A stretch of 37,553 nucleotides of DNA from Gammaproteobacteria bacterium (GTDB lineage Bacteria > Pseudomonadota > Gammaproteobacteria > Steroidobacterales > Steroidobacteraceae). Shown in pieces: positions 7,650 through 19,844 of the stretch. A program made the translations under genes and the position numbers. Position 1 is the stretch's first letter, and every line of letters begins with the position of its first letter. The notes under the pieces are model-generated. The model ran no database searches, was not told the DNA's origin, and saw only the letters and a program-made list of their open reading frames with translations. The stretch is from assembly GCA_027315105.1 (NCBI GenBank), contig DAHUYP010000036.1, forward strand, positions 1 through 37,553. The letters are read 5' to 3'.

Positions 7650-8261
7650 CTAGCATGCGGCACCACTTGCTGCCGACTCGGCCAGCCGCTCGACATAGCG
7701 TGCGATCAGGTCGACCTCGAGGTTGAGCCGATCGCCGGGCGCCAGTTCGCCGAGTGTCGTGACGCCGAGCGTGTGCGGCACCAGGTTGACCTCGAATTGC
7801 TCGCCGTGTACGGCATTGACCGTCAGGCTCACCCCGTCGAGCGCCACCGAGCCCTTGCGGGCGACATAGCGCGCCAGCGGCGCGGGTGCGCGCAGCCGCA
7901 GCCGCTGCGATCGCCCATCGCCGAGGCACTCGAGCAGCTGCGCGAGCCCATCGACGTGGCCGGACATCATGTGGCCGCCGAGCGCATCCCCGGCGCGCAG
8001 CGCCGCCTCGAGATTGACCCGCTGCCCGGGCCGCCAGCCGCCGATGGTGGTCAGCGACAGCGTCTCGCGCGATACGTCGGCGCTGAAGGCCTGCGGCTCC
8101 AGGGCGATCGCGGTCAGGCACACGCCGGCCACGGCGATGCTGTCGCCGATCGCCGCGCGCGCCAGATCGAGCCGGTCGACGCCGATCCTGAGCCGCAGAT
8201 CGCCGCCGTGCGCGGCCAGCTCGAGCACGCGGCCGACGTCCTGGACGATGCCGGTGAACAT
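7650..8261 (-). CDS. ribE: Riboflavin synthase alpha chain
   Basis: RibE dismutates two 6,7-dimethyl-8-ribityllumazine molecules into riboflavin and the pyrimidine that RibH uses again. The 203-residue protein starts with the invariant MFTGIVQ. It shows the internal duplication of two beta barrels: GDSIAVAGVCLTAI with SADVSRETL in the first half, and GSVALDGVSLTVNAV with NLVPHTLGVTTL in the second. GGHMMSGHVDG links the two. The gene starts 12 bases after the ribD stop, so they are co-transcribed and likely coupled. Confidence 0.96.
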   Translation of the reverse strand: MFTGIVQDVGRVLELAAHGGDLRLRIGVDRLDLARAAIGDSIAVAGVCLTAIALEPQAFSADVSRETLSLTTIGGWRPGQRVNLEAALRAGDALGGHMMSGHVDGLAQLLECLGDGRSQRLRLRAPAPLARYVARKGSVALDGVSLTVNAVHGEQFEVNLVPHTLGVTTLGELAPGDRLNLEVDLIARYVERLAESAASGAAC

Positions 8262-8273
8262 CGCGCGCGCCCT

Positions 8274-9446
8274 CTACGGCCCGCTCGCCGGCGGCGCAGC
8301 GCTCGCCCCGGGCGCGGATGCGGGCACGGCGGTGATCCGCAGGTCCTCGCCGACCGGCGTGCACTGCGTGAAGCGCAGCCGCAGGCGCTGCTCCAGGCTC
8401 GAGATCTCGGGCAGCTCGGCCAGCGCCCGGGCCGTCCCGCCGAGCAGGCTCGGGGCAACGTACACGATGAGCTCGTCCACCAGCTGCGCCTGCAGCAGCG
8501 CGCCGGTGAGCCGCGCCCCGGCTTCGACCCAGACCTCGTTCGCCTCGCGCTGCGCCAGCCGGCGCAGCACCGCCTCGAGCGCGAGTCCGCCGTGGCTGGC
8601 GCGCTCCACGTTCTCCACCTGCACGCCGCGCCGCGTCAGCTCGGCGCGGCGCGCTGCATCGGTGCTCAGGGTGAACACCAGCGACGGCCCCTCGCGCTCG
8701 AACAGGCGCGCGCTCGGCGGTACCCGCAACCCGCTGTCGAGCACGACGCGCAGCGGTTGCCGCGTGGCGCCCTCGAGGCGTACGTTCAGGGCCGGATCGT
8801 CGGCCAGCACCGTGCCGCTGCCGGTGAGCACCACCGAGCTGCGGGCGCGGAAGCGCTGCGCGTCCTGCCGCGCCGCGCTGCCGGTGATCCAGCGGCTCGA
8901 GCCGTTGGCGAGCGCGGTGCGGCCGTCGAGGCTGGCGCCGAGCTTGACCCTCACCCAGGGCAGGCCGGCACGCATGCGCTTGAAGAAGCCCGGATTCAGG
9001 TCGCGCGCCTCCTGCGCCAGCACGTCGCTGCCGGTCTCGATGCCGGCGCTGCGCAGCCGCTGCGCGCCGCCGCCGGTGACGTGCGGATTGGGGTCATCGA
9101 CGGCGTACACCACGCGGCGCACGCGCGCCTCGATGAGCGCCGTGACGCACGGCGGCGTGCGGCCGCTGTGCGCGCAGGGCTCGAGCGTCACGTACGCGGT
9201 CGCGCCGTGCGCCGCCGCGCCCGCATGCCGCAGCGCATGCACTTCCGCATGCGGCTCGCCGGCACGCTCGTGCCAGCCCTCGCCGACGATCTGCGAATCG
9301 CGCACCAGCACGCAACCGACGCGCGGATTCGGATCGGTGGTGTTCAATCCGCGTGCAGCCAGCTCGAGCGCGCGCCGCATGTAGCGCGCATCGAGCTCGG
9401 ACTGCGCGCCGGGGCCCTGCGCGGCGCTGCTCGCCGGCCGGCTCAT
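8274..9446 (-). CDS. ribD: Bifunctional pyrimidine deaminase/reductase RibD
   Basis: RibD carries out the second and third steps of riboflavin synthesis, deamination and then reduction of the ribosylamino-pyrimidine. Residues about 18-145 form the zinc deaminase: HAEV with His66 and Glu68, and [14 protein letters not shown] with Cys91 and Cys100. Residues about 160-370 form the NADPH-dependent reductase ([56 protein letters not shown]). The 390-residue length is usual. The ATG overlaps the nrdR stop in an ATGA junction, which indicates translational coupling. A short Ala/Pro-rich tail follows the reductase domain. Confidence 0.96.
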   Translation of the reverse strand: MSRPASSAAQGPGAQSELDARYMRRALELAARGLNTTDPNPRVGCVLVRDSQIVGEGWHERAGEPHAEVHALRHAGAAAHGATAYVTLEPCAHSGRTPPCVTALIEARVRRVVYAVDDPNPHVTGGGAQRLRSAGIETGSDVLAQEARDLNPGFFKRMRAGLPWVRVKLGASLDGRTALANGSSRWITGSAARQDAQRFRARSSVVLTGSGTVLADDPALNVRLEGATRQPLRVVLDSGLRVPPSARLFEREGPSLVFTLSTDAARRAELTRRGVQVENVERASHGGLALEAVLRRLAQREANEVWVEAGARLTGALLQAQLVDELIVYVAPSLLGGTARALAELPEISSLEQRLRLRFTQCTPVGEDLRITAVPASAPGASAAPPASGP

Positions 9447-9976
9447 CGCTTGGACCCGGAGGCGCCGGCATCGCCCGGCAACAGCGGCAGCTGATCCTGA
9501 TCGCGGCTCTCGTCGCGCCGGCGCCGATGATGGCGCAGCCGCTCGATCTCCTCGCGAAAGGCCTCGACGTCCTGGAAGCTGCGATACACCGACGCAAAGC
9601 GCACGTAGGCGACCTCGTCGAGGTGGCGCAGCTCCTCCATCACCAGCTCCCCGACCGTACGGGCCGCGACCTCGCGCTCGCCGAGCACCCGCAATCTATG
9701 GCAGATGCGGCCCACGGCCTGCTCGATCGCCTCCGAGCCGACCGGGCGCTTCTCCAGCGCCTTGATCATGCCGTGCGCGAGCTTGCGCTCGTCGAAGGGC
9801 TCGCGGCTGCCGTCGTTCTTGATCACGCGCGGCATGACCAGCTCCGCCGTCTCGAAGGTGGTGAAGCGCTCGCCGCAGCCCAGGCATTCGCGCCGGCGGC
9901 GAATCTGCCCGCCCTCGGCCGCCAGCCGCGAGTCGGTCACCTTGGTCTCGACGTGGCCGCAGAAGGGACAATGCAT
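9443..9976 (-). CDS. nrdR: Transcriptional repressor NrdR
   Basis: NrdR represses ribonucleotide reductase genes when its ATP-cone domain is loaded with dATP/ATP. The 177-residue protein starts MHCPFCGH and carries a four-Cys zinc ribbon (Cys3, Cys6, Cys31, Cys34) for DNA binding. An ATP-cone follows ([29 protein letters not shown], about residues 50-135). A charged C-terminal tail extends some 20 residues beyond typical members. The gene lies between glyA and ribD, its usual place in proteobacteria. No NrdR box was recognised in the window, so its targets are elsewhere. Confidence 0.96.
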   Translation of the reverse strand: MHCPFCGHVETKVTDSRLAAEGGQIRRRRECLGCGERFTTFETAELVMPRVIKNDGSREPFDERKLAHGMIKALEKRPVGSEAIEQAVGRICHRLRVLGEREVAARTVGELVMEELRHLDEVAYVRFASVYRSFQDVEAFREEIERLRHHRRRRDESRDQDQLPLLPGDAGASGSKR

Positions 9977-10003
9977 CGACTGCCCCCGGTCGGGCGGCTG
10001 CCG

Positions 10004-11260
10004 TCAGTCGCCGTACACCGGAAACCGACGACACAGCTCGGCCACCTGCGGCCGTACCCGCTCGATCATGCGCGGCTCCCCGCCGGCATCGAGGATATCG
10101 GCGATCCATTCGGCGACCTGCCGCACCTCCGTCTCGCCGAAGCCGCGCGTGGTGGCGGCCGGCGTGCCGAGGCGCAGGCCGCTGGCGATCATCGGCGGCC
10201 GCGGATCATTCGGCACCGCGTTCTTGTTGACGGTCATGTGGGCCAGACCGAGCGCCGCATCGGCGTCCTTGCCCGTGATGTCGCGTCCCACCAGGCTGAG
10301 CAGGAACAGGTGATTGTCGGTGCCGCCGGAGACGATGTTGAAGCCGCGGGCCACCAGGCCGGCGCACATGGCGCGCGCATTGGCGAGCACCTGGCGCTGG
10401 TATTCCTTGAATTCGGGCTGCAGCGCCTCGAGCAGCGCCACCGCCTTGGCGGCGATCACGTGCATCAGCGGCCCGCCCTGCGTGCCCGGGAACACCATCG
10501 AGCTGATCTTCTTCGTGAGCGCCTCGTTGCCACGCGCCAGGATCAGCCCGCCGCGCGGGCCGCGCAGCGTCTTGTGCGTCGTGGTCGTCACCACGTCGGC
10601 ATACGGCACCGGATTCGGGTAATGGCCGGAGGCGACCAGCCCCGCGACGTGCGCCATGTCGACGAACAGCAGCGCATTGACCTCGTCGGCGACGCGGCGC
10701 AGCCGCTCCCAATCGATCACGCGCGAGTAGGCGGAGAAGCCGGCCACGATCATCTTCGGCTTGTGCTCACGCGCCAGCGACTCGATCTGCTCGTAGTCGA
10801 TCAGGCCGGTGTCCGGACGCACGCCATACTGGTGGGCACGGAACAGCTTGCCGGAGAAATTGACCTTGGCGCCGTGCGTCAGGTGCCCGCCGTGATCGAG
10901 GCTCATGCCGAGGATGGTGTCGCCCGGTGACAGCAGCGCCAGGTAGACCGCGGCATTCGCCTGCGAGCCCGAATGCGGCTGCACGTTGGCGTAGTCCGCG
11001 CCGAACAGCTTCTTGGCGCGGTCGATCGCCAGTTGTTCGGCGATGTCCACGAATTCGCAGCCGCCGTAGTAGCGCCGGCCCGGATAGCCTTCGGCGTACT
11101 TGTTGGTGAGCACGGTGCCCTGGGCCTCGAGCACGCGCGGACTGGCGTAGTTCTCCGAGGCGATGAGCTCGATGTGATCCTCCTGGCGCTTGCGCTCGCC
11201 GTCGAGTGCACGTTGCAGTTCGGGATCGAAATCCTTGATCGTCATTCGACTTGAAAACAT
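10004..11260 (-). CDS. glyA: Serine hydroxymethyltransferase
   Basis: GlyA is the PLP enzyme that interconverts serine and glycine while charging tetrahydrofolate with a one-carbon unit. The 418-residue length matches the family. Visible signatures are [40 protein letters not shown], and the PLP-lysine segment [20 protein letters not shown] chose the ATG at 11260 because it gives the canonical length and is preceded by AAAGGCAG. A longer in-frame extension to 11452 is low-complexity and runs through the promoter region. It is the first gene of the operon leading to nrdR and the rib genes. Confidence 0.97.
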   Translation of the reverse strand: MFSSRMTIKDFDPELQRALDGERKRQEDHIELIASENYASPRVLEAQGTVLTNKYAEGYPGRRYYGGCEFVDIAEQLAIDRAKKLFGADYANVQPHSGSQANAAVYLALLSPGDTILGMSLDHGGHLTHGAKVNFSGKLFRAHQYGVRPDTGLIDYEQIESLAREHKPKMIVAGFSAYSRVIDWERLRRVADEVNALLFVDMAHVAGLVASGHYPNPVPYADVVTTTTHKTLRGPRGGLILARGNEALTKKISSMVFPGTQGGPLMHVIAAKAVALLEALQPEFKEYQRQVLANARAMCAGLVARGFNIVSGGTDNHLFLLSLVGRDITGKDADAALGLAHMTVNKNAVPNDPRPPMIASGLRLGTPAATTRGFGETEVRQVAEWIADILDAGGEPRMIERVRPQVAELCRRFPVYGD

Positions 11261-11310
11261 GAAGCAGCTGCCTTTCGTGGTGGTACCGGAAGTACGTCGG
11301 AAAGCTGTCA

Positions 11311-11316
11311 ATTGTA
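11311..11316 (-). promoter_or_regulatory. Candidate -10 box of the glyA operon
   Basis: The minus strand reads TACAAT here (five of six consensus bases), 51 bases upstream of the glyA ATG. It gives a plausible leader of about 45 bases. No good -35 hexamer stands at the right distance. A perfect TTGACA overlaps it a few bases downstream but has no convincing -10 partner. I saw no glycine-riboswitch fold in the leader. Confidence 0.35.
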
Positions 11317-11480
11317 CCTGACCCGCGCCTGCGCTGCCGCTCGGGACGGCGCCGCCCGGGCCGGGCCGGGCACCGGGCCGCGGCCGCGGCGGTCGGCGCC
11401 GCACTGCAAGATTGAGGCACCGTGGCGCGATCGCGCGCTCGCAGGGCGGCACACCACACTGGCAGCGCGCCGGGGCGCTC

Positions 11481-11486
11481 TATAAT
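11481..11486 (+). promoter_or_regulatory. Candidate -10 box of ettA
   Basis: A perfect TATAAT lies 34 bases upstream of the ettA ATG in a GC-rich divergent intergenic region. The -35 position (about 11458-11463) carries no good match. The expected transcript start is near 11493, with a leader of about 27 bases. Confidence 0.5.
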
Positions 11487-11519
11487 GGCTCTCTCCCATC
11501 GCCGCACGGCTGGTCCTCC

Positions 11520-13193
<1,674 letters not shown>

Positions 13194-13348
13194 GAGGCAG
13201 CGGCCATGCCGCGCCCCCCGCGCAGCCCCCCACGATCCGCGCGCCTCCGCGCCTCCGCGCCACATTATGTCCGGCGCCGCGATGGCGGTGCCGCGTTGTC
13301 GCCATTCGGCTACACTGGCCCCGGCCGATGTCACCCTGAACGCGAACC

Positions 13349-14110
13349 ATGTCGGTCTACATCGATAGCAACGATCGGCTGCACCATGAGCAGGCCGCGA
13401 GCCTGGCTCTGACCTGTCCGCATTGCCTGGTGGTCGCGCACATCACCCCGCAGGCGGTGCCGCGCTTTGCGGACCTGTCCGCCACGCGTCCCAAGCAGAT
13501 CGGCCTCGTCTACCGCTGCGATGCCTGCAACGCGCCGATCTTTCTGCGCTTCACGGTGCGCAACTACGGCGCCGCGCGCATCGAGCTGTCATCGCAGTTC
13601 AGCGAGATCGAGCGGCCGAAGGAGAAGTTCAGCTTCACCTATCTGCCGGAAGAGGTCGAGACGATGTTTCGCGAGGCGCTGGTGTGCTACTCGCACGGAT
13701 CCTTCAACGCCTTCGCCGCCATGTGCCGGCGCACCACGCAGGCGGCGTTTGCGAATCTCGGTGAAGTGGGCCGGCTGCGCGTGTTCGATGAGCTCAATGA
13801 GCTGCGCGACATGGCGGAGATCGACGCCGCGAGCTTTGCGCTGATCAAGCGCGTGATCTTCGGCACCGATGCCGATCCGGCACCGAGCCCGCCGCCGCTC
13901 GACGACGACCAGTGCGGCCTGTTGCTCGAAGTCATGAAGGACCTGCTCTACCAGTCCTACGTCCGCAAGGGGCGCCTGCAGCAGGCGATGGTGGTGCGGC
14001 GTTTCTTCTCCGACGAAGCCGAGCGCAACGCGCGTCCGCGCGAGCGCGTCCTGCCCGAGCGCGGCGCGGCCGATTGCAGCACAGCCGATCCGGGTCGCGT
14101 CGAGCACTGA
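13349..14110 (+). CDS. Zinc-ribbon protein, DUF4145-like
   Basis: The 253-residue soluble protein has an N-terminal zinc ribbon (CPHC at about residues 28-31 and CDAC at about 56-59), then a helical domain. The segment EALVCYSHGSFNAFAAMCRRTTQAAF resembles the DUF4145 pattern, where a short helix-rich module follows a Cys pair. The C-terminus is charged and probably disordered. DUF4145 appears in restriction- and defence-associated proteins but also in isolated housekeeping contexts. Here it stands alone after ettA, with a 155-base gap and no restriction genes nearby. Function is unknown, and the family assignment is moderate. Confidence 0.7.
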   Translation: MSVYIDSNDRLHHEQAASLALTCPHCLVVAHITPQAVPRFADLSATRPKQIGLVYRCDACNAPIFLRFTVRNYGAARIELSSQFSEIERPKEKFSFTYLPEEVETMFREALVCYSHGSFNAFAAMCRRTTQAAFANLGEVGRLRVFDELNELRDMAEIDAASFALIKRVIFGTDADPAPSPPPLDDDQCGLLLEVMKDLLYQSYVRKGRLQQAMVVRRFFSDEAERNARPRERVLPERGAADCSTADPGRVEH

Positions 14111-14130
14111 GCGGCGCGCCGCCGCGCCGC
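14111..14130. terminator. Hairpin between convergent genes
   Basis: Right after the TGA of the DUF4145-like gene stands an 8-bp GC stem (GCGGCGCG/CGCGCCGC) with a 4-base loop, 8 bases before the purL stop. There is no T-tract, so it may act as a bidirectional barrier or simply protect the 3' ends. Confidence 0.4.
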
Positions 14131-14137
14131 CTGGCGC

Positions 14138-17100
14138 TCAGCCGAGCCAGACGCGCGCGTTGCGGAACATGCGCATCCAGCCGCTGTCCTCGCCTGCATC
14201 GCGCGGATGCCACGAGTTCTGCACCGTACGGTAGACGCGCTCCGGATGCGGCATCGTGATGGTCACGCGGCCGTCTGCCGTGGTCAGGGCGGCGATGCCG
14301 TGTTCGGCGCCATTGGGATTGGCCGGATAGGCGGCGGCGATCCGGCCGTGGTTGTCGAGGTAGCGCAGCGCCACCAGCCGCTGCTCGAGACAGTGCTGCA
14401 GATCCTGCGCGCGCTCGAACTGCGGCCGGCCCTCGCCGTGCGCGATCGCGATCGGCAGGCGCGAGCCGTTCATGCCGGCCAGCAGCACGGACGGCGAATC
14501 GGCTATCTCCACCAGTCCGAAGCGCGCCTCGAACTGCTCGCTGCGATTGCGCAGGAAGCGCGGCCAGTGCGCCGCCCCCGGAATCAGCTGCTTGAGCAGC
14601 GCGAACATCTGGCAGCCGTTGCAGACGCCGAGCGCGAAGGTGTCGGCGCGCGCGAAGAAGCGCTCGAATTCACGGCGCGTTCGATCGTGGAACAGGATCG
14701 ATCGCGCCCAGCCGCCGCCGGCCCCGAGCACATCGCCGTAGGAGAACCCGCCGCAGGCCACCAGCCCGGAGAAGTCCTCCAGGCTGCGCTGCCCGCCGAG
14801 CAGATCCGACATGTGCAGATCGTGCGCCTCGAAGCCGGCGCGATCGAGCGCCGCCGCCATTTCCACCTGGCTGTTGACGCCCTGCTCGCGCAGCACCGCG
14901 ACCCGCGGGCGCGCGCCGCGCGCGATCAGCGGCGCGGCCGTATCCTGCTGCGGATCGAAGCTCAGCCGCTGCGACAGGCCGGGGTCGGACTCGTCCAGCA
15001 GGGCCGCGAGCTCCTCTTCGGCGCATTGCGGGTCATCGCGCAGGCGCCGCAGGCGATAGGAGGTCTCGGACCAGGCGTGGCGCAGATCGCGCCACGATTC
15101 GTCCAGCGATGCGTCGCCGGCGCGGATCCGGACCCGCAGCTGTGGCATGGGCGCGCCGATCGGCTGCACGCAGTCCGCCAGGCCGTGGGCGGCCAGGCAC
15201 GCCAGCACGGCGGCCTGCTGCGAACGCGCCACCTGCAGCACGGCCCCCGGCTCCTCGGCAAACAGCTGCGCCGGCGCCGAGCACGCCTGCGGGGGCAGGA
15301 CGATGTCGAGACCGCAATGGCCGGCAAACGCCATTTCCACGAGCGTCACCAGCAACCCGCCATCCGAACGATCGTGATAAGCGAGCACCCGGCCTTGGCG
15401 GCGCAGCTCGATCATCGCCGCGGCGAATCCGGCCAGCAGCGCGGGATCGTCCGCGTCGGCGCAGGCGCCGCCCACCGCGTTGTACACCTGCGCCAGCGCG
15501 CTCATCCCGAGGCGGTTGCGGCCGCGCGCCAGGTCCACGAGCAGCAGCACCGAGGGTCCCTGGTCGAGTTGCAGCACCGGAGTCCAGGTGCGGCGCACGT
15601 CGGCCACCGCAGCGAACGCCGAGGCGATCAGCGACACCGGCGCGACCACCGATCGCGTCTGGCCGTCCTGCTGCCAGGCGGTCTGCATCGACAGCGAGTC
15701 CTTGCCCACCGGAATGGCGATTCCCAGCGCCGGGCAGAACTGCTCGCCGACGGCGCGCACCGCCGCATACAGGGCGGCATCCTCGCCCTGCTCGCCGCAG
15801 GCCGCCATCCAGTTGGCCGACAGGCGCACGTCGGCCAGCGCGCCAATGTCCGCGGCCAGGATGTTGGTGACCGCCTCGGCGACCGCCAGGCGTGCCGAGG
15901 CCGCGGCGTCGAGCAGCGCGGCCGGCGTGCGCTCGCCGATCGCCATCGCCTCGCCGGCGTGCTGCTGGAAATCCGCGAGCGTGACCGCCACGTCGCTGAC
16001 CGGCACCTGCCACGGTCCGACGAGCTGATCGCGGCTGATCTGGCCGCCCACGGTGCGATCGCCGATCGTGATCAGGAACGTCTTGTCCGCCACGGCCGGC
16101 AGGCGCAGCACGCGAAACAGCGCTTCGCGCAGGTCCACCCGCTCCAGCTCGAGGTCGCGCGCGCTCTCGCCCCCGCACTGCACGCGCGGCGGCGGCAGGC
16201 TGCGCACCTCGCGGCGCATGCGCGGCGGATTGCCGAGCAGCGCCTCGAGCGGCATGTTGACCGGATCGTTGCCGAACTCGCGATCGTGCACGACCAGCAC
16301 GCCGTCGCCGGTGATCTCGCCGATCACGGCCAGCGGGCAACGCTCGCGCACCGCGATCGCGCGCAGGCGCGCGAGGCCGCCCGGCTCGACCGCGAGCACG
16401 TAGCGCTCCTGCGCCTCGTTGCACCAGATCTGCAGCGGCGACATGCCGGGCTCGGCGTTGGGTACCTCGCGCAGTTCCACGCGCGCCCCACGCCGACTGT
16501 GGGCCACGGCCTCCGGCACGGCGTTGGACAGGCCGCCGGCGCCGACGTCGTGAATGAGCTGGATCGGATTGTCGGCGCCGAGCGCCCAGCAGCGATCGAT
16601 CACCTCCTGCGCGCGGCGCTGGATCTCGGCGTTGCCGCGCTGCACCGAAGCGAAATCGAGATCCTCCGCGGAGCTGCCGCTGCCGACCGAGGAGGCCGCA
16701 CCGCCGCCGAGCCCGATCAGCATCGCCGGTCCCCCGAGCAGCACCAGCTTCGCGCCGACGCTGACCTCGCTCTTCTCCACGTGCTGCCGGCGTACGTTGC
16801 CGAGGCCGCCCGCAAGCATGATCGGCTTGTGATAGCCGCGCACGCGCCCGGGCGGATCGCCCGGCAGCGCGCTCTCCAGGGTACGGAAATAGCCGCAGAT
16901 GTTGGGGCGACCGAATTCGTTGTTGAATGACGCCGCGCCGATCGGCCCCTCCAGCATGATCTCGAGCGCCGAGGCGATGCGCGCCGGCCGGCCGGCGCTG
17001 CGCTCCCAGGGCTGGACGAAATCCGGGATCATCAGGTGCGACACCGAATAGCCGGTCAGCCCCGCCTTCGGCTTGGCGCCGCGGCCGGTCGCCCCCTCAT

Positions 17101-18070
17101 CGCGAATCTCGCCGCCGGCGCCGGTGGCGGCTCCGGGAAACGGCGAGATGGCGGTCGGGTGGTTGTGTGTCTCGACTTTGATCAGCACATCGATCGGCTC
17201 GTCGCAGCCTGCGTAGATGCCGCTGTGCGGCTGCGCAAACCATCGCCGGCCGCGCCCGCCCTCGAACACCGCGGCGTTGTCCCGATACGCCGACAGCACG
17301 CCGCGCGGAGCCTGCGCGTAGGTGTTGCGGATCATCGCAAACAGCGATCGCTCGCGCGCGCGGCCGTCGATCACGAACTCGGCGTTGAAGATCTTGTGCC
17401 GGCAATGCTCGGAATTCGCCTGCGCGAACATCATCAGCTCGACGTCGCTGGCGTCGCGGCCGAGCTGGCGATAGGTCTCGAGCAGATAATCGATCTCGTC
17501 ATCGGACAGCGCCAGCCCGAGGCGCCGATTCGCCTCGGCGAGACCGTCGCGGCCGTGCTGCAGGCCGATCCACTGCAGCGCCCGCGGCGGCTCGGTCACG
17601 AACAGCTGCGCGGCGCGCCCGACGTCCTCGAACACCGCCTCGATCATGCGATCGTGCAGCGGCGCGGCCAGCGCCGCGATGCGGCCGGCCGGCACCCCGT
17701 GGCGCAGCTCGAGCGTGTAGAGAATGCCGCGCTCGATGCGACGCACGCCCGACAGCCCGCATACCCGTGCAATGTCGGTGGCCTTGCTCGACCAGGGTGA
17801 GATCGTGCCCGGCCGCGGCACCACCAGCAGCTCTTGCGCCGCGCCGGCCGACGGCGACGGCGGCCAGGGGCCCGCCGGCCGCTCCCCGCCGTCGTCGAGC
17901 AGCTCGCCGAGCCGCGCGAGTTCGCGGCCGTCGAGCTCGCGGCTGCAGTCGATGAAATGCAGGAAGCGTGCCTGCAGTCCCGCCACTGCCGGCTCGAGTT
18001 GCTGCAGGCGCGCGAGTAATCGGGCGATGCGAAACGCGGACAGCGCCTTCGAGCCCGGAAGCTTGAGCAT
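14138..18070 (-). CDS. purL: Phosphoribosylformylglycinamidine synthase (single chain)
   Basis: PurL converts FGAR to FGAM in purine synthesis, using ATP and glutamine. The 1310-residue product is the large proteobacterial form. It has an N-terminal PurS-like region, a linker, two AIRS-type catalytic halves ([28 protein letters not shown] and [16 protein letters not shown]) and a C-terminal class I glutaminase ([12 protein letters not shown], nucleophile Cys in [18 protein letters not shown] near the end). The ATG at 18070-18068 overlaps the stop of the DUF1820 gene in TGATG, so translation is likely coupled. The open frame continues upstream to 18610, but that extension covers the DUF1820 gene in another frame and is not PurL. 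Confidence 0.97.
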   Translation of the reverse strand: MLKLPGSKALSAFRIARLLARLQQLEPAVAGLQARFLHFIDCSRELDGRELARLGELLDDGGERPAGPWPPSPSAGAAQELLVVPRPGTISPWSSKATDIARVCGLSGVRRIERGILYTLELRHGVPAGRIAALAAPLHDRMIEAVFEDVGRAAQLFVTEPPRALQWIGLQHGRDGLAEANRRLGLALSDDEIDYLLETYRQLGRDASDVELMMFAQANSEHCRHKIFNAEFVIDGRARERSLFAMIRNTYAQAPRGVLSAYRDNAAVFEGGRGRRWFAQPHSGIYAGCDEPIDVLIKVETHNHPTAISPFPGAATGAGGEIRDEGATGRGAKPKAGLTGYSVSHLMIPDFVQPWERSAGRPARIASALEIMLEGPIGAASFNNEFGRPNICGYFRTLESALPGDPPGRVRGYHKPIMLAGGLGNVRRQHVEKSEVSVGAKLVLLGGPAMLIGLGGGAASSVGSGSSAEDLDFASVQRGNAEIQRRAQEVIDRCWALGADNPIQLIHDVGAGGLSNAVPEAVAHSRRGARVELREVPNAEPGMSPLQIWCNEAQERYVLAVEPGGLARLRAIAVRERCPLAVIGEITGDGVLVVHDREFGNDPVNMPLEALLGNPPRMRREVRSLPPPRVQCGGESARDLELERVDLREALFRVLRLPAVADKTFLITIGDRTVGGQISRDQLVGPWQVPVSDVAVTLADFQQHAGEAMAIGERTPAALLDAAASARLAVAEAVTNILAADIGALADVRLSANWMAACGEQGEDAALYAAVRAVGEQFCPALGIAIPVGKDSLSMQTAWQQDGQTRSVVAPVSLIASAFAAVADVRRTWTPVLQLDQGPSVLLLVDLARGRNRLGMSALAQVYNAVGGACADADDPALLAGFAAAMIELRRQGRVLAYHDRSDGGLLVTLVEMAFAGHCGLDIVLPPQACSAPAQLFAEEPGAVLQVARSQQAAVLACLAAHGLADCVQPIGAPMPQLRVRIRAGDASLDESWRDLRHAWSETSYRLRRLRDDPQCAEEELAALLDESDPGLSQRLSFDPQQDTAAPLIARGARPRVAVLREQGVNSQVEMAAALDRAGFEAHDLHMSDLLGGQRSLEDFSGLVACGGFSYGDVLGAGGGWARSILFHDRTRREFERFFARADTFALGVCNGCQMFALLKQLIPGAAHWPRFLRNRSEQFEARFGLVEIADSPSVLLAGMNGSRLPIAIAHGEGRPQFERAQDLQHCLEQRLVALRYLDNHGRIAAAYPANPNGAEHGIAALTTADGRVTITMPHPERVYRTVQNSWHPRDAGEDSGWMRMFRNARVWLG

Positions 18071-18417
18071 CAACTCTTCTTCGGTCCCGGATCGGTGGCC
18101 GACGGTGGCAGCAGGGAGATCGGAAACTGCGCCACGTTGGCGCCTTCCAGCGCCACGATCTTGCTGACGCCTTGCTTGCGCACCTCGTCGATGCGGATGA
18201 CCGACTGCAGCGGCAGGTAGCTGCGCTTGACGCCGGCGAACTCGCTCTTCAAGCGTTCCTCGCCCGGATCGAGCACCACCGAGGAGCGCTCGCCGAACAC
18301 CAGCTCTTCGATCTCCACGAACCCGAATAATGCGCCATGGCTGACTTTCCGCGCGTAAACCTCGTAAACCTTGCCCTGGTTCACAAAGAGGATCTTGAAA
18401 ATGTGATTCGATGCCAT
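18070..18417 (-). CDS. DUF1820 family protein
   Basis: The small soluble protein (115 residues) matches DUF1820, found in gammaproteobacteria and without an established function. Recognisable stretches are [66 protein letters not shown] and VSKI near the C-terminus. It is the first gene of a two-gene operon and its stop overlaps the purL start by one base. The coupling suggests shared expression with purine synthesis, though not necessarily shared function. Confidence 0.88.
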   Translation of the reverse strand: MASNHIFKILFVNQGKVYEVYARKVSHGALFGFVEIEELVFGERSSVVLDPGEERLKSEFAGVKRSYLPLQSVIRIDEVRKQGVSKIVALEGANVAQFPISLLPPSATDPGPKKS

Positions 18418-18464
18418 GGTTGACTTTCAGGGGCGGCAGTCGGCCTGGATTCTGCTGCTGTTCT

Positions 18465-18470
18465 ATTATA
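18465..18470 (-). promoter_or_regulatory. Candidate -10 box of the DUF1820-purL operon
   Basis: The minus strand reads a perfect TATAAT 48 bases upstream of the DUF1820 ATG, in the 91-base divergent gap with tagH. The -35 position carries no convincing hexamer. No PUR box was recognised beside it. Confidence 0.5.
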
Positions 18471-18508
18471 TGTCGTTGCCCGACCGGGAGCCCGTCTGAA
18501 TAGCCGCG

Positions 18509-19774
18509 ATGGCCCTTAAGCTCACTATAATCAGTGAACAACGCGGCCCGCTCGGCGGCCGCTCCAGTATCGTGCTGGGCGTCGGCGGCGGCAGCATCGG
18601 CCGCGCGCACGACAACGACTGGGTGCTACCCGATCCGCAGCGTTACCTGTCCGCGCATCACGCGCGCGTGCAGTTTCGCAACGGCGTTTATTTCCTGCTC
18701 GACACCAGCACCAACGGCGTATTCGTCAACGACGGCACGGTACCGATCGGCCGCCGCGCCACCTATCCGCTGCGCGACGGCGATCTCCTGAGCCTGGGTG
18801 AATACCGCATCGCGGTCAGCATCGACACCGAGCCCGCCGAGGCCCCGGAGGCGAGCTCCATCTTTCCGGTCAGCGCCGAGCCCCCGGCGGCCGGCCCGAT
18901 GGCCGGCCGCAACGACATCGGCGCCTCGCTGAGCGTGCGCGACCTGTTGCGCTCCGGCCCCTCGGCCAGCAGCAGCAGCAGCAGCAGCAGCAGCCGGATT
19001 GGCCCGGTCGACGCCTTCGGCCAGCCGGCGCTCACCGAGGACACCGGCCTGCTGGCCTACGACCAGAGCGGTCAACGCGAAGCGCCGGCCCATGTGGTGA
19101 TCTCCTCTTCCGCGCGGCGTGAGCTGCGGGCGGTCGAACGCTCCATGGCCGAGCGCACCGCGAACGAACGCGCCGCAGGCGAGCGCGCCGCGGCCGAGAA
19201 CGCGGCCGGTATCGAGGCCTTCTGCCGCGGCGCCGGCATCGACCCGCGGCAATTGCCGCCCGAAGCACCCGCAAGGCTCCTGAAGCTGGCGGGCGTGCTG
19301 CTGCGCGAGGCACTGGTGGGGCTCAAGGGCCTGGCGCTGGCACAGCGTGAAATACGCGATCAGACCCAGGTCCAGGTCGGCCGCGAGGATCCGCAGCACA
19401 TCGGACTGACCGGGCTGCCGGTCGAGGACCTGCTGCTGCGGTTATTGGCCGGGCACGAGCGCCACGAGCTCGATGCGGTGCAATGGCTGCGCGACATGCT
19501 GGTCAGCACGCGCCGCCACGACCTGGCAATGATGCATGCATTGCATGATGCGCTCGCTGAATTCATCGGCCGGCTCGATCCGCGCGCGCTGGCGCAGAGC
19601 ACCGGCGGTCGCCCCGCGAGCGCCGGGGAGGCCGAATCCTCGGGCCTGACGGCGCGCTTCCGCACCATCACCGAGATGCCGGCGGGCCGCTTCCCGCATC
19701 TGTTCGGCGAAGCCTTCGCCCGCGCCTTCGTTGCGGCCTACAAGCCCAACGGCGGCGATCGCTCCAAATCGTAG
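18509..19774 (+). CDS. tagH: FHA-domain protein of the type VI secretion TagH/Fha family
   Basis: The 421-residue protein has an N-terminal FHA phosphothreonine-binding domain (about residues 20-105). [15 protein letters not shown], the LSAHHA segment and TSTNGVFVN supply the conserved Gly, Arg, Ser, His and Asn. A low-complexity linker follows with nine Ser in a row (154-162) and an Ala/Glu/Arg-rich helical stretch. The C-terminal domain (about 240-410) fits TagH/Fha of type VI secretion, with the closing pattern [16 protein letters not shown]. In Pseudomonas, Fha1 is phosphorylated by PpkA to trigger T6SS assembly. No other T6SS gene is in the window, so it is an orphan here. It is divergent from DUF1820-purL and convergent with the RND adaptor gene. 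Confidence 0.82.
   Translation: MALKLTIISEQRGPLGGRSSIVLGVGGGSIGRAHDNDWVLPDPQRYLSAHHARVQFRNGVYFLLDTSTNGVFVNDGTVPIGRRATYPLRDGDLLSLGEYRIAVSIDTEPAEAPEASSIFPVSAEPPAAGPMAGRNDIGASLSVRDLLRSGPSASSSSSSSSSRIGPVDAFGQPALTEDTGLLAYDQSGQREAPAHVVISSSARRELRAVERSMAERTANERAAGERAAAENAAGIEAFCRGAGIDPRQLPPEAPARLLKLAGVLLREALVGLKGLALAQREIRDQTQVQVGREDPQHIGLTGLPVEDLLLRLLAGHERHELDAVQWLRDMLVSTRRHDLAMMHALHDALAEFIGRLDPRALAQSTGGRPASAGEAESSGLTARFRTITEMPAGRFPHLFGEAFARAFVAAYKPNGGDRSKS
18968..18994 (+). repeat. (AGC)9 microsatellite in tagH
   Basis: Nine uninterrupted AGC codons encode Ser154-Ser162 in the linker between the FHA domain and the C-terminal domain. Slippage would change linker length without shifting the frame. 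Confidence 0.9.
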
Positions 19775-19802
19775 CCCGACGGCCCGACGGCCCGCTGGCG
19801 AC

Positions 19803-19825
19803 CGGCGGTGCCGCCGGCACCGCCG
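19803..19825. terminator. Hairpin between convergent tagH and RND adaptor genes
   Basis: A 10-bp GC-rich stem (CGGCGGTGCC paired with GGCACCGCCG) and a 3-base GCC loop sit in the 70-base gap between two convergent stops. There is no T-tract on either strand. It is a likely bidirectional transcript end in this GC-rich genome. Confidence 0.45.
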
Positions 19826-19844
19826 CCGCGCCACTGCCCGCACC

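Noticed and set aside
11261-11410. Glycine riboswitch in the glyA leader
   Set aside because: The region is GC-rich with local inverted repeats, but I could not find the conserved glycine-aptamer core.
18526-18531. Perfect TATAAT on the plus strand inside the start of tagH
   Set aside because: It lies within codons 6-8 of tagH, downstream of the ATG and with no -35 partner. No alternative start just downstream preserves the FHA domain.
18071-18610. Upstream in-frame extension of purL to 18610
   Set aside because: The extension has no PurL sequence and covers the DUF1820 gene in another frame. The ATG at 18070 gives the family length and N-terminus.
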